Shown here one piece after another: positions 25,801 through 33,095 of a DNA stretch of 34,879 bases. Position numbers and translations under genes: made by a program. Each line of letters starts with the position of its first letter. Position 1 is the stretch's first letter. This stretch comes from CAZGDB01 sp964524705 (GTDB lineage Bacteria > Pseudomonadota > Gammaproteobacteria > Berkiellales > Berkiellaceae). Below the pieces are notes generated by a model, which searched no databases, was not told the origin of the DNA, and saw only the letters and a program-made list of their open reading frames with translations. Location of the stretch: contig CAZGDB010000018.1 of NCBI GenBank assembly GCA_964524705.1, positions 1-34,879 of the forward strand, given 5' to 3'.

Positions 25801-26950
25801 GTGGCTCACCAGGACGCATCATACGGTAGATTTCTACCAATGCTTCTAATTTTGATTTCGCAGAATCACTCTTCAATGTGTCAGAAATATAAGGCCCACG
25901 ATCTAAATCATTGATATAGATATGTTCAAACTCAGTCACACCCAAAGTTTTTAACTTTTCTAATACTTCAGCTGTAATCTCAGTATTGGCTTCATAAACC
26001 ACTTCGCCAGCGGTCTTATCAATAATATCTTTAGCTAACATTTTGCCATACAAAGTATCTGCTGGAACAACCAGTTCAGAAATTCCTGCACGCTCAATTA
26101 ATTGGATATGTCTAGCTTTAATGCTTTGACCTTGCTCCACAATTACTGTACCAGCTGCATCTTTAATAGTAATAGGTGCAGTTTCACCACGTAAACGTTG
26201 TGGCACTAAAGTCAAATGGAATGCATTGTCTTTAATACGCACGGTATTGTTTTCATAGAACAACCCTAAAATCTGTTCAGTATTTAAACCAAAAGCTCTC
26301 AACAAGGTTGTCGCATACATCTTACGTCTACGATCTAAACGTACATATAAAATCTTATCGAGTTCAAACTCAATCCAAGTTCCACGATTTGGGATAACAC
26401 GTGCAAAATAGACCACATTCCCGGAAGCATGGGTTTTACCATCATCATGGTCAAAAAACACCCCAGGGGAACGGTGTAACTGAGAAACAACCACACGCTC
26501 AGTACCATTAATTAAAAAGGTACCGCTATCGGTCATCAGGGGCACTTCCCCCATATAGACTTCTTGTTCTCTAATATCTTTAACAACTTTCGCATCTTGC
26601 GCGGATTCTTTTTCATAAATATATAAACGGACTAACACGCGTAAAGGAGACGCATAAGTTAAGCCACGTTGCTTACATTCAGGAACACTGAATAAAGGCT
26701 CACCCAAACGGTAACGTACAAAATGTAATTCGGCATTGCCAGAAAAACTCGTCATGGGGAACACGGACTGAAATGCAGCTTCAAGACCTACTAAGGTCCG
26801 CTCATGATCTGCTTTGTCCGATTGTAAAAAATCTTTATTGTAGGAATCCAACTGAATAGCCAGCAAGGAAGGTACCTGCAAGGGGTCAAAACGCTTAGCA
26901 AAATCGGCACGAAAGCGCATCTTCTCGGTAAAACTGTATTTAGTTGCCAT
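22859..26950 (-). CDS. rpoB: DNA-directed RNA polymerase subunit beta
   Basis: Beta forms the other half of the catalytic cleft and the rifampicin pocket. It has 1363 residues (E. coli 1342). Rifampicin cluster I is wild type from Gly515 ([28 protein letters not shown]). In cluster II the usually invariant [10 protein letters not shown] reads [10 protein letters not shown], with Leu575 at the position of E. coli Pro567. [15 protein letters not shown] and the C-terminal [20 protein letters not shown]-like block ([20 protein letters not shown]) are present. It lies 38 nt before rpoC and behind an attenuator-like hairpin. Confidence 0.98.
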   Translation of the reverse strand: [1363 protein letters not shown]

Positions 26951-26998
26951 CGGATTCCTCTTTTACATTGACTAAAAAAAGGTCAATTTTTCACCATT

Positions 26999-27035
26999 AA
27001 AAAAACAAGAAGGAATGGGCTATACCCATTCCTTC
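26999..27035 (-). terminator. Attenuator-like hairpin between rplL and rpoB
   Basis: An 11-bp perfect inverted repeat (27009-27019 with 27025-27035) has a five-base loop and is followed on the minus strand by TTGTTTTTTT. In E. coli a partial terminator at the same place lets only a fraction of transcripts enter rpoBC, which sets the ribosome to polymerase ratio. The position and structure here suggest the same job. Confidence 0.8.
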
Positions 27036-27054
27036 CACAAACAGCGTAGTACGC

Positions 27055-27429
27055 TTATTTGATTTCAGCTTGTGCACCAGCAGCTTCAAGCTTCTTCTTC
27101 ATGTCTTCTGCATCTTTTTTGGATACAGATTCTTTCACTACAGAAGGAGCAGCTTCTACTAGGTCTTTAGCTTCTTTTAAGCCTAAATTGGTCAACGCAC
27201 GGATCACTTTAATCACTTCAACTTTGTTTTCGCCGAAAGCTTTCAAATGAACAGTGAATTCGGTTTGTTCTTCTACAGCAGCAGCAGGCGCAGCGGCAGC
27301 AGCAACTGCAACAGGAGCAGCAGCGGTAACACCGAATTTGTCTTCCATCATTTTAATCAGGTCACAAACTTCCATAACGCTCATGCTTGCGATGGAATCT
27401 AAGATTTGGTCTTTGCTCAAAGCGGACAT
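27055..27429 (-). CDS. rplL: 50S ribosomal protein L7/L12
   Basis: L7/L12 forms the multi-copy stalk that recruits translational GTPases. It has 124 residues (E. coli 121). It shows an N-terminal dimerisation part (1-33), an Ala/Pro-rich hinge (about 34-54) and a C-terminal domain with EFTVHLKAFGENKVEVIKVI and LGLKEAKDLVEAAP. It lies 27 nt behind rplJ, whose product anchors it to the ribosome. Confidence 0.98.
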   Translation of the reverse strand: MSALSKDQILDSIASMSVMEVCDLIKMMEDKFGVTAAAPVAVAAAAAPAAAVEEQTEFTVHLKAFGENKVEVIKVIRALTNLGLKEAKDLVEAAPSVVKESVSKKDAEDMKKKLEAAGAQAEIK

Positions 27430-27456
27430 CGTAATATTCTCCTAAACTTTCAAAAA

Positions 27457-27987
27457 TTATGCTTGGGACTCTTTTTGTACACGAACTGCATCCAAAGTAC
27501 GAACCAACGTACTTGCAGGTGCTGCCATTGTGCGTACAAAACGGGTCACAGGTTCTTGCATTAAAGCCATCAACTGACTCAAAGCTTCTAGCTTTGTTGG
27601 TAAGCTTGCAACTTTTTCAAGATGCTGAGCACCATACAACTGCCCACCCACGGATAAAGCTGTTACTTTCAACTTATCTGTAGTTTTGGCAAAGTCACGT
27701 AACAAACGCGCAGCAGAACCAGGCTCTGCACCAGCAAAAGCCAGTACTAAAGGTCCGGTTAAGATTTCAGTGGCGCACGCAAAGTCAGTATTTTCAACGG
27801 CACGACGCGCTAAAGTATTGCGCACCACCTTTAAATATACACCTTGACGTCTTGCTTCTTGACGCAGCTTGGTCATCTCAGCGACTCCCAACCCACGGTA
27901 ATCAGCAGCAACCAAAGAAGTCGCTTGTTTTGCAACAGCAGAGACTTCGGTCACGATAGCTTCTTTCGCTACACGATTTAAGGCCAT
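27457..27987 (-). CDS. rplJ: 50S ribosomal protein L10
   Basis: L10 is the base of the L7/L12 stalk, and the L10-L12 complex represses its own operon by binding the leader. It has 176 residues (E. coli 165). ADYRGLGVAEMTKLRQEARR (near 29-48), KVVRNTLARRA and GPLVLAFAG are typical. A strong GGAGGAG-like ribosome site precedes the ATG, and a structured leader occupies the 174-nt gap behind rplA. Confidence 0.97.
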   Translation of the reverse strand: MALNRVAKEAIVTEVSAVAKQATSLVAADYRGLGVAEMTKLRQEARRQGVYLKVVRNTLARRAVENTDFACATEILTGPLVLAFAGAEPGSAARLLRDFAKTTDKLKVTALSVGGQLYGAQHLEKVASLPTKLEALSQLMALMQEPVTRFVRTMAAPASTLVRTLDAVRVQKESQA

Positions 27988-28039
27988 CGTTTTCTCTCCT
28001 CCATTGTAAGCTTATTTTCATAAGCCCATTTGGTCTTGA

Positions 28040-28125
28040 ACATCAGTTCTCGACCGCCTACGCAGGCCACCTGTTTTTTTCAAAACAAGCAATTAAGTCG
28101 CCACCTGCGGTCTTTGACGGTTACT
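28040..28125 (-). promoter_or_regulatory. L10 leader (rplJL autoregulatory RNA)
   Basis: The gap between rplA and rplJ contains AGACCGCAGGTGG (around 28113-28101) and, further along the transcript, GGCCTGCGTAGGCGGT (around 28068-28053). These pair as ACCGC/GCGGT and CAGG/CCTG with an internal asymmetry, the layout of the known L10 leader kink-turn region where L10(L12)4 binds. The pairing is read from the sequence; the family assignment is from memory of its conserved elements. Confidence 0.75.
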
Positions 28126-28161
28126 GCAGCCTTTCGCTACCACAACAACCCAAAGTTTTTG

Positions 28162-28857
28162 TTATCCCGCTAAGGACGATAAATCCACTACCAATCCTGG
28201 GCCCATAGTGGTGCTCAGCACTAGCTTTCTCAAATAAACACCCTTTGAGGTGCTTGGCTTTGCTTTACGTAGATCTCGAATTAGCGCTTCTAAATTTTCT
28301 TTTAATGCCTGAGCGTTAAAATCAATCTTACCAATACTGCAGTGAACCAACCCTGCTTTATCAGTACGGAAAGTTGCTTGACCTGCTTTAGCATTTTTAA
28401 CCGCTGTTGCAGTATCCATAGTCACCGTTCCTACTTTAGGGTTAGGCATTAAACCTCTTGGCCCTAAAGCACGCCCTAGCGGCGCCACAATACGCATCGC
28501 ATCCGGCGTGGCAATCAAGATTTGGAAATCAATTTTCCCAGAATCTAACTGCTGTTTAATTTCTTGTGCAAGATCTTCAAAACCAACATAGTCTGCACCC
28601 GCTTGGCGTGCTGCATCTGCTTGCGCACCTTGCGCCAACACTGCAACCTTCACTGTACGACCTGTACCGTGTGGAAGCAAAGTGGCACCACGCACACCTT
28701 CAGAACGCTTTGGATCTACACCTAAACGAATAGCTGCATCACAGCTTTCTTTAAACTTCACTTTAGAGTTCGCTTGCAAAACTTCTATTGCTTGCAGGAC
28801 GCTATAAACTTTACTGGTATCTACTTGCGTTGCGATCGCCATCATTCTTTTTGACAT
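28162..28857 (-). CDS. rplA: 50S ribosomal protein L1
   Basis: L1 forms the mobile stalk that handles deacylated tRNA at the E site and represses rplKA in E. coli. It has 231 residues (E. coli 234). FKESCDAAIRLGVDPKRS (near 35-52), RGATLLPHGTGR and ALGPRGLMPNPKVGTVT (near 130-146) are diagnostic. It lies 11 nt behind rplK with an AAGGAG ribosome site. Confidence 0.98.
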   Translation of the reverse strand: MSKRMMAIATQVDTSKVYSVLQAIEVLQANSKVKFKESCDAAIRLGVDPKRSEGVRGATLLPHGTGRTVKVAVLAQGAQADAARQAGADYVGFEDLAQEIKQQLDSGKIDFQILIATPDAMRIVAPLGRALGPRGLMPNPKVGTVTMDTATAVKNAKAGQATFRTDKAGLVHCSIGKIDFNAQALKENLEALIRDLRKAKPSTSKGVYLRKLVLSTTMGPGLVVDLSSLAG

Positions 28858-28868
28858 TGTCGCTCTCC

Positions 28869-29297
28869 TTATTCCACTACATCCACGCCCATACTGCGCG
28901 CGGTTCCAGCAATTGTACGTAACGCAGCTTCTTGATCTGCAGCAGTCAAATCAGGTTGTTTGATCTGCACAATTTCTAACAGCTGTTGACGAGTAATCTT
29001 ACCCACCTTCGTAGTGTTAGGAGTAGCACTTCCGGACTTCACGCCTAATTTTTGTAGGATCATAAAAGACGCAGGAGGGGTCTTAATAATAAAAGTAAAA
29101 CTACGATCGGTATAAACCGTAATCACTACTGGTAAAGGAGTCCCTTTTTGCATATTTTGAGTTTGCGCATTAAATGCTTTACAAAACTCCATAATATTCA
29201 CACCATGTTGACCTAATGCAGGCCCGACTGGTGGACTTGGGTTTGCTTCTTGTGCTTTTACTTGTAAACGTATAAGTTTACTAACTTTCTTTGCCAT
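28869..29297 (-). CDS. rplK: 50S ribosomal protein L11
   Basis: L11 is part of the GTPase-associated centre and mediates RelA sensing of uncharged tRNA. It has 142 residues, the same as E. coli. ANPSPPVGPALGQHGVNIME (near 18-37) and TPPASFMILQKLGVKSGS are clear. It lies 62 nt behind nusG with an AAGGAG ribosome site. Confidence 0.98.
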   Translation of the reverse strand: MAKKVSKLIRLQVKAQEANPSPPVGPALGQHGVNIMEFCKAFNAQTQNMQKGTPLPVVITVYTDRSFTFIIKTPPASFMILQKLGVKSGSATPNTTKVGKITRQQLLEIVQIKQPDLTAADQEAALRTIAGTARSMGVDVVE

Positions 29298-29299
29298 TC

Positions 29300-29345
29300 A
29301 CTGCTCTCCTTTGGGTACAAACGCCGATCAGGCTCCCCGATTAAC
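29300..29345 (-). promoter_or_regulatory. Possible L1-binding leader upstream of rplK
   Basis: The 62-nt gap between nusG and rplK contains GGGGAGCCTGATCGGCG on the minus strand, purine-rich and resembling the L1 target described in rplKA leaders of other bacteria. I cannot fold it to a firm consensus, so this is a weak call based mainly on position. Confidence 0.3.
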
Positions 29346-29359
29346 GACCACTCACTTTT

Positions 29360-29914
29360 TTACGTGATTTTTTCGATCTGCGTAAATTCTAATTCTACAG
29401 GGGTTGCGCGTCCAAAAATTAACACTGCAACTCTTAGTCTGCTCTTTTCATAATTCACTTCTTGTACTGTTCCATTGAAGTCCGCAAAAGGACCATCAAT
29501 AACACGAATACTTTCCCCAACCTCAAACAAAGTTTTAGGCTTAGGTTTACCAACACCAGCTTCCAAACGATTTAAAATCGTCTTGGCTTCTTTGTCAGAA
29601 ATCGGTGCAGGTCTATCACTCGTTCCACCAATAAACCCCAAAACTTTTGGGGTATGTCGTACGACGTGCCAGGTTTCTTCAGTCAGCGCCATATGAACCA
29701 ATACATAGCCGGGGAAAAACTTACGCTCACTCTTGCGCTTCTGCCCACCACGTACCTCGATCACTTCTTCAGTTGGAACAATGATCTCATCAAAATAATC
29801 TTCGAGCTTATGCGTATCAATCGCATCTTTTAAATTACGAATGACATGACGCTCATATCCAGACAAAGCCTGGACCACATACCAGCGTTTTTCAGGCACG
29901 GTCTGTTCGGTCAT
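29360..29914 (-). CDS. nusG: Transcription termination/antitermination factor NusG
   Basis: NusG couples RNA polymerase to Rho and to the leading ribosome through S10. It has 184 residues from the ATG at 29914 (MTEQTVPEKRWYVVQ), E. coli 181. GGAG lies 6 nt upstream, and the start is one base after the secE stop. An in-frame ATG four codons earlier lies inside secE. The NGN domain has KSERKFFPGYVLV (near 62-74) and the KOW domain has GPFADFNGTVQEV (near 139-151). Confidence 0.97.
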   Translation of the reverse strand: MTEQTVPEKRWYVVQALSGYERHVIRNLKDAIDTHKLEDYFDEIIVPTEEVIEVRGGQKRKSERKFFPGYVLVHMALTEETWHVVRHTPKVLGFIGGTSDRPAPISDKEAKTILNRLEAGVGKPKPKTLFEVGESIRVIDGPFADFNGTVQEVNYEKSRLRVAVLIFGRATPVELEFTQIEKIT

Positions 29915-29915
29915 G

Positions 29916-30287
29916 TTATGCTCCATATCCAGTTAACCAGGCAATGACACGCATACACGCAATATCAAACGCCCATAATAAAATACCCATCACTACCACC
30001 ATCGCAACAACCGCAAAAGTTGCCTGCATGGTTTCTTGACGGGTTGGCCAAACTACCTTACGTAGTTCTCCATAAGATTGCGCAACAAAAACTTTCGCCT
30101 TTGCGCCATTTTTTGTAAAAGACAATAAACTCAAAGAGACCCCTACGAGCCCCAATAAAAAAACAACACGCCATCCTGTAACTAATGAAGTCGTATAATA
30201 GTAATCAGCAGCCAAGGAGGCCGCCCACAACGTAATGACCGTAACCAAAAGGCACGTGTCTTTCATATTATTCTTTACAGCTGTCAT
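29916..30287 (-). CDS. secE: Sec translocon subunit SecE
   Basis: SecE clamps SecY in the inner membrane. It has 123 residues, similar to E. coli (127), with three hydrophobic segments (about 13-30, 37-55 and 92-115). The conserved amphipathic motif ELRKVVWPTRQETMQ (near 74-88) precedes the last segment. It lies between tRNA-Trp and nusG, its normal place. Confidence 0.97.
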   Translation of the reverse strand: MTAVKNNMKDTCLLVTVITLWAASLAADYYYTTSLVTGWRVVFLLGLVGVSLSLLSFTKNGAKAKVFVAQSYGELRKVVWPTRQETMQATFAVVAMVVVMGILLWAFDIACMRVIAWLTGYGA

Positions 30288-30310
30288 ACGCCTTTTTTCA
30301 TCACTATATA

Positions 30311-30386
<76 letters not shown>

Positions 30387-30392
30387 AAATAC

Positions 30393-30424
30393 CTCAAAAA
30401 AGGGGCAGAGCCCCTTTTTTTGAG
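30393..30424. terminator. Strong terminator hairpin between tuf and tRNA-Trp
   Basis: GGGGC (30402-30406) and GCCCC (30410-30414) enclose a three-base loop, flanked by A6 and T7 runs that extend the repeat to CTC/GAG. It has the form of an intrinsic terminator in both directions. It lies 10 nt behind the tuf stop and almost touches tRNA-Trp. Confidence 0.85.
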
Positions 30425-30433
30425 AAAGTCTAT

Positions 30434-31621
30434 TTATTCTATAATCTGAGCAACAACACCAGCACCTACAGTTCTACCACCTTCACGGATAGCAAAACGT
30501 AGACCTTCTTGCATTGCAATAGGAGTAATTAACTCGACAACAATACTAATATTGTCACCAGGCATTACCATTTCAACGCCTTCAGGCAATTCAACAGAAC
30601 CGGTTACGTCAGTTGTTCTGAAATAGAACTGAGGTTTATACCCACGAATAAATGGCGTATGACGTCCACCTTCTTCTTTGGATAACACATAAATCTCAGC
30701 TTTAAATTTCTTATGAGGAGTAACGCTCTTAACATGCGCCAACACCTGACCACGCTCAATATCTTCACGCTTAATACCACGCAATAAGACACCAACGTTA
30801 TCCCCTGCACGGCCTTCTTGTAGAAGCTTACGGAACATTTCCACACCGGTAACAGTTGTTTTTTGTGTAGGACGGATCCCAACAATTTCAACTTCATCAC
30901 CAACACGGATAATACCGCACTCTAAACGACCGGTTACTACTGTACCACGACCGGAAATAGAGAACACATCTTCGATAGGCAGCAATGCTGGTTTATCAAT
31001 TTCACGCTTAGGAATTGGGAAGTAATCATCCATCGCTTGAACGAGATCCAAAATCGCTTGTTCGTACTTAGCATCGCCTTCCAGCGCCTTCAGTGCGGAA
31101 CCACGAATAATAGGAATATCGTCGCCAGGGAAATTGTACTGTGACAACAAGTCACGCACTTCCATTTCAACTAAGTCTAATAATTCTGGATCATCAACCA
31201 TATCCACTTTGTTCAAGAACACAACGATATAAGGAACACCAACCTGACGCGCCAACAAGATATGTTCGCGAGTTTGTGGCATAGGACCATCTGCAGCAGA
31301 CACGACCAAAATAGCGCCGTCCATCTGAGCTGCACCGGTAATCATGTTCTTCACATAGTCCGCGTGTCCAGGACAGTCAACGTGTGCATAGTGACGAGTC
31401 TTGGAATTGTATTCTACGTGTGCTGTAGAAATAGTAATACCACGTTTTCTTTCTTCTGGGGTCTTGTCAATCTGATCATACGCAGTGTAAGTTGCACTAC
31501 TAGGATCTCTGCTTGCTAAAACTTTCGTAAGCGCCGCTGTCGTTGTGGTCTTACCATGATCGACGTGACCAATAGTTCCCACGTTGATGTGCTCAAGCGT
31601 ACGGTTAAATGCTTCTGCCAT
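30434..31621 (-). CDS. tuf: Elongation factor Tu (only copy in the window)
   Basis: EF-Tu delivers aminoacyl-tRNA to the ribosome. It has 395 residues (E. coli 394). GTPase motifs are P-loop GHVDHGKT (18-25), DCPGH (82-86) and NKVD (137-140); switch I contains RGITISTAHVEY. The C-terminal FAIREGGRTVGAGVV is normal, including the alanine associated with kirromycin sensitivity. It sits in the tufB position behind four tRNA genes, with GGAGATTTTA before the ATG. Confidence 0.98.
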   Translation of the reverse strand: MAEAFNRTLEHINVGTIGHVDHGKTTTTAALTKVLASRDPSSATYTAYDQIDKTPEERKRGITISTAHVEYNSKTRHYAHVDCPGHADYVKNMITGAAQMDGAILVVSAADGPMPQTREHILLARQVGVPYIVVFLNKVDMVDDPELLDLVEMEVRDLLSQYNFPGDDIPIIRGSALKALEGDAKYEQAILDLVQAMDDYFPIPKREIDKPALLPIEDVFSISGRGTVVTGRLECGIIRVGDEVEIVGIRPTQKTTVTGVEMFRKLLQEGRAGDNVGVLLRGIKREDIERGQVLAHVKSVTPHKKFKAEIYVLSKEEGGRHTPFIRGYKPQFYFRTTDVTGSVELPEGVEMVMPGDNISIVVELITPIAMQEGLRFAIREGGRTVGAGVVAQIIE

Positions 31622-31686
31622 TAAAATCTCCTACAAAAAAAACCAAACCTAAAACCTAATGTAACTTAAAAACCCACTACATATAT

Positions 31687-31761
<75 letters not shown>

Positions 31762-31779
31762 CTTCCGATCCGCTCAACT

Positions 31780-31853
31780 TGGAGCGGGTGATGGGAATCG
31801 AACCCACGCTATCAGCTTGGAAGGCTGAAGTTCTACCATTGAACTACACCCGC
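31780..31853 (-). tRNA. tRNA-Gly (anticodon TCC)
   Basis: A 74-nt cloverleaf with encoded CCA. The acceptor GCGGGTG pairs with CACCCGC, and the anticodon loop CTTCCAA gives TCC. It lies between tRNA-Tyr and tRNA-Thr(GGT). Confidence 0.96.
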
Positions 31854-31869
31854 AATACCCATAAAAACA

Positions 31870-31954
<85 letters not shown>

Positions 31955-32015
31955 GACAACACGAAGCACGTATTCTGCTGAATTTATTAATTTCTGTCAA
32001 CAAACTCTATAAAAA

Positions 32016-32091
32016 TGGTGCTGGCGACTGGATTCGAACCCGTGACCTGCTGATTACAAGTCAGCTGCTCTACCAACTGAGCTACGCCAGC
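32016..32091 (-). tRNA. tRNA-Thr (anticodon TGT)
   Basis: A 76-nt cloverleaf with encoded CCA. The acceptor GCTGGCG pairs with CGCCAGC, and the anticodon loop CTTGTAA gives TGT. It is the first tRNA of the Thr-Tyr-Gly-Thr-tuf unit. Confidence 0.96.
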
Positions 32092-32121
32092 ACAAAAAAT
32101 AAAAGAGGAAACTCGGCATGT

Positions 32122-32149
32122 ATGTTACTAGAACGCACAAACTATGCAA
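32122..32149 (-). promoter_or_regulatory. Promoter candidate for the tRNA-tuf unit
   Basis: TTGCAT (32149-32144) and TAACAT (32127-32122) are spaced by 16 nt. They are followed by a GC-containing stretch (GCCGAG) about 24 nt before tRNA-Thr(TGT), which would suit stringent control. The -35 box overlaps the birA stop codon. The -10 matches consensus at four of six positions. Confidence 0.45.
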
Positions 32150-32912
32150 TATCAATATGCGTAGAATACACTCTTTTTATGCCATTATTTGTGAGTAAGT
32201 TTAATGACCCGTCTGTATTTATACCTTTATCGATGCCATCCATGTTCTGAACACGCATTTTTTGATTATAAAATGCATCATATTCTGGCCAGAGCTTAAT
32301 GTACTCTTGGGCGCGTGCTAAATCTAAATCAAGAACACGAGGCACCAAAAAATTTAAAAGTTTAGAAACTAACTCTTCTCTAGAAGGTAAATCTTGGGTG
32401 TGTTCCCACAAGCTGGTCGCCTGGGGCAATAGCGCTTGCTGTATAGGGGTCAATACATAATTCAAACCAACCCCCAAAATAAAACTATAGTGATCTGCGC
32501 TATAAAAAGTATCAATTAAAATACCACCTAATTTTTTGGACTCTAGCCATAAATCATTTGGCCATTTCAACTTCACAGGTAGCGCTGTGGTCTGTCTAAA
32601 AAAATCTGCTAGCAACAACCCACAGACTATGGATAAAGGAGGATAACCAGGCGTCTTAGGTAATCTGCCACTCATTGAAAAAGTAATATTTTGTGTAGCA
32701 AAGGAATGCCACTGCGTATTACGTCCTGCGCCGACTCCATGGGTCTGCAGATCTGCAATACATAAAAGTGGTAAAGCAGTATTCCCCAAGCGATGTAAGG
32801 CGTGTTGTGTGGAATCCAAGGTGGGGAAATAATGTATAGCTTCAAAACTATTTTTTAAGCTCTCATCACATGCTGCTAAAAAGCGCTCAAAATCAAAGTT
32901 TTTGGGTGACAT
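32142..32912 (-). CDS. birA: Biotin-[acetyl-CoA-carboxylase] ligase, without the DNA-binding domain
   Basis: It activates biotin with ATP and attaches it to the acceptor lysine of biotin carboxyl carrier protein. It has 256 residues from the ATG at 32912 (AGGA about 10 nt upstream), shorter than the two-domain E. coli BirA (321), and the N-terminal helix-turn-helix repressor domain is absent. The catalytic KWPNDLWLESKKLGGILID (116-134) is intact. The ATP/biotinoyl-AMP loop, normally GRGRRG, reads HGVGAGRNTQW (58-68). The gene starts 31 nt after a 5S rRNA gene. Confidence 0.93.
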   Translation of the reverse strand: MSPKNFDFERFLAACDESLKNSFEAIHYFPTLDSTQHALHRLGNTALPLLCIADLQTHGVGAGRNTQWHSFATQNITFSMSGRLPKTPGYPPLSIVCGLLLADFFRQTTALPVKLKWPNDLWLESKKLGGILIDTFYSADHYSFILGVGLNYVLTPIQQALLPQATSLWEHTQDLPSREELVSKLLNFLVPRVLDLDLARAQEYIKLWPEYDAFYNQKMRVQNMDGIDKGINTDGSLNLLTNNGIKRVYSTHIDIA

Positions 32913-32943
32913 GGATGGTTTCCTGTAGAAGGAAAAAAACAAA

Positions 32944-33062
32944 CGCCTGGCAGCGACCTACTTTAGCCCTGCAAAAAGCAAAACGATCATCGGCGCGCAT
33001 TGCTTTCACTTCCGTGTTCGAGATGGGAACGGGTGGGACACAATGGCTATGACTACCAGACG
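32944..33062 (-). rRNA. rrf: 5S ribosomal RNA, free-standing copy
   Basis: About 119 nt with the terminal helix closed by CGTCTGG (5') and CCAGGCG (3') and the conserved CCCATCTCGAACACGGAAGT core. No 23S gene precedes it; plus-strand orphan genes lie there instead. A promoter candidate ends 6 nt before its 5' end. On its 3' side comes TTTGTTTTTTTCC, and birA begins 31 nt further on. Confidence 0.95.
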
Positions 33063-33067
33063 AGCTC

Positions 33068-33095
33068 ATAATACCTGAACCCTATCAGAGTGCAA
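33068..33095 (-). promoter_or_regulatory. Promoter candidate starting exactly at the free-standing 5S gene
   Basis: TTGCAC (33095-33090) and TATTAT (33073-33068) are spaced by 16 nt. Six bases separate the -10 from G33061, so transcription would begin at the mature 5S 5' end. The -35 box lies in one arm of the inverted repeat at 33090-33138. Confidence 0.5.

Noticed and set aside
26967..26987. Second promoter for rpoB (TTGACC with weak -10) in the small repeat ATTGAC/GTCAAT
   Set aside because: The best -10-like hexamer is at 15-nt spacing and poor; the evidence is too weak to list.
32870..33052. Open frame of 60 residues on the plus strand over birA and 5S
   Set aside because: It is antisense to the 5S gene and the start of birA; its C-terminus is translated antisense 5S, with no ribosome site.
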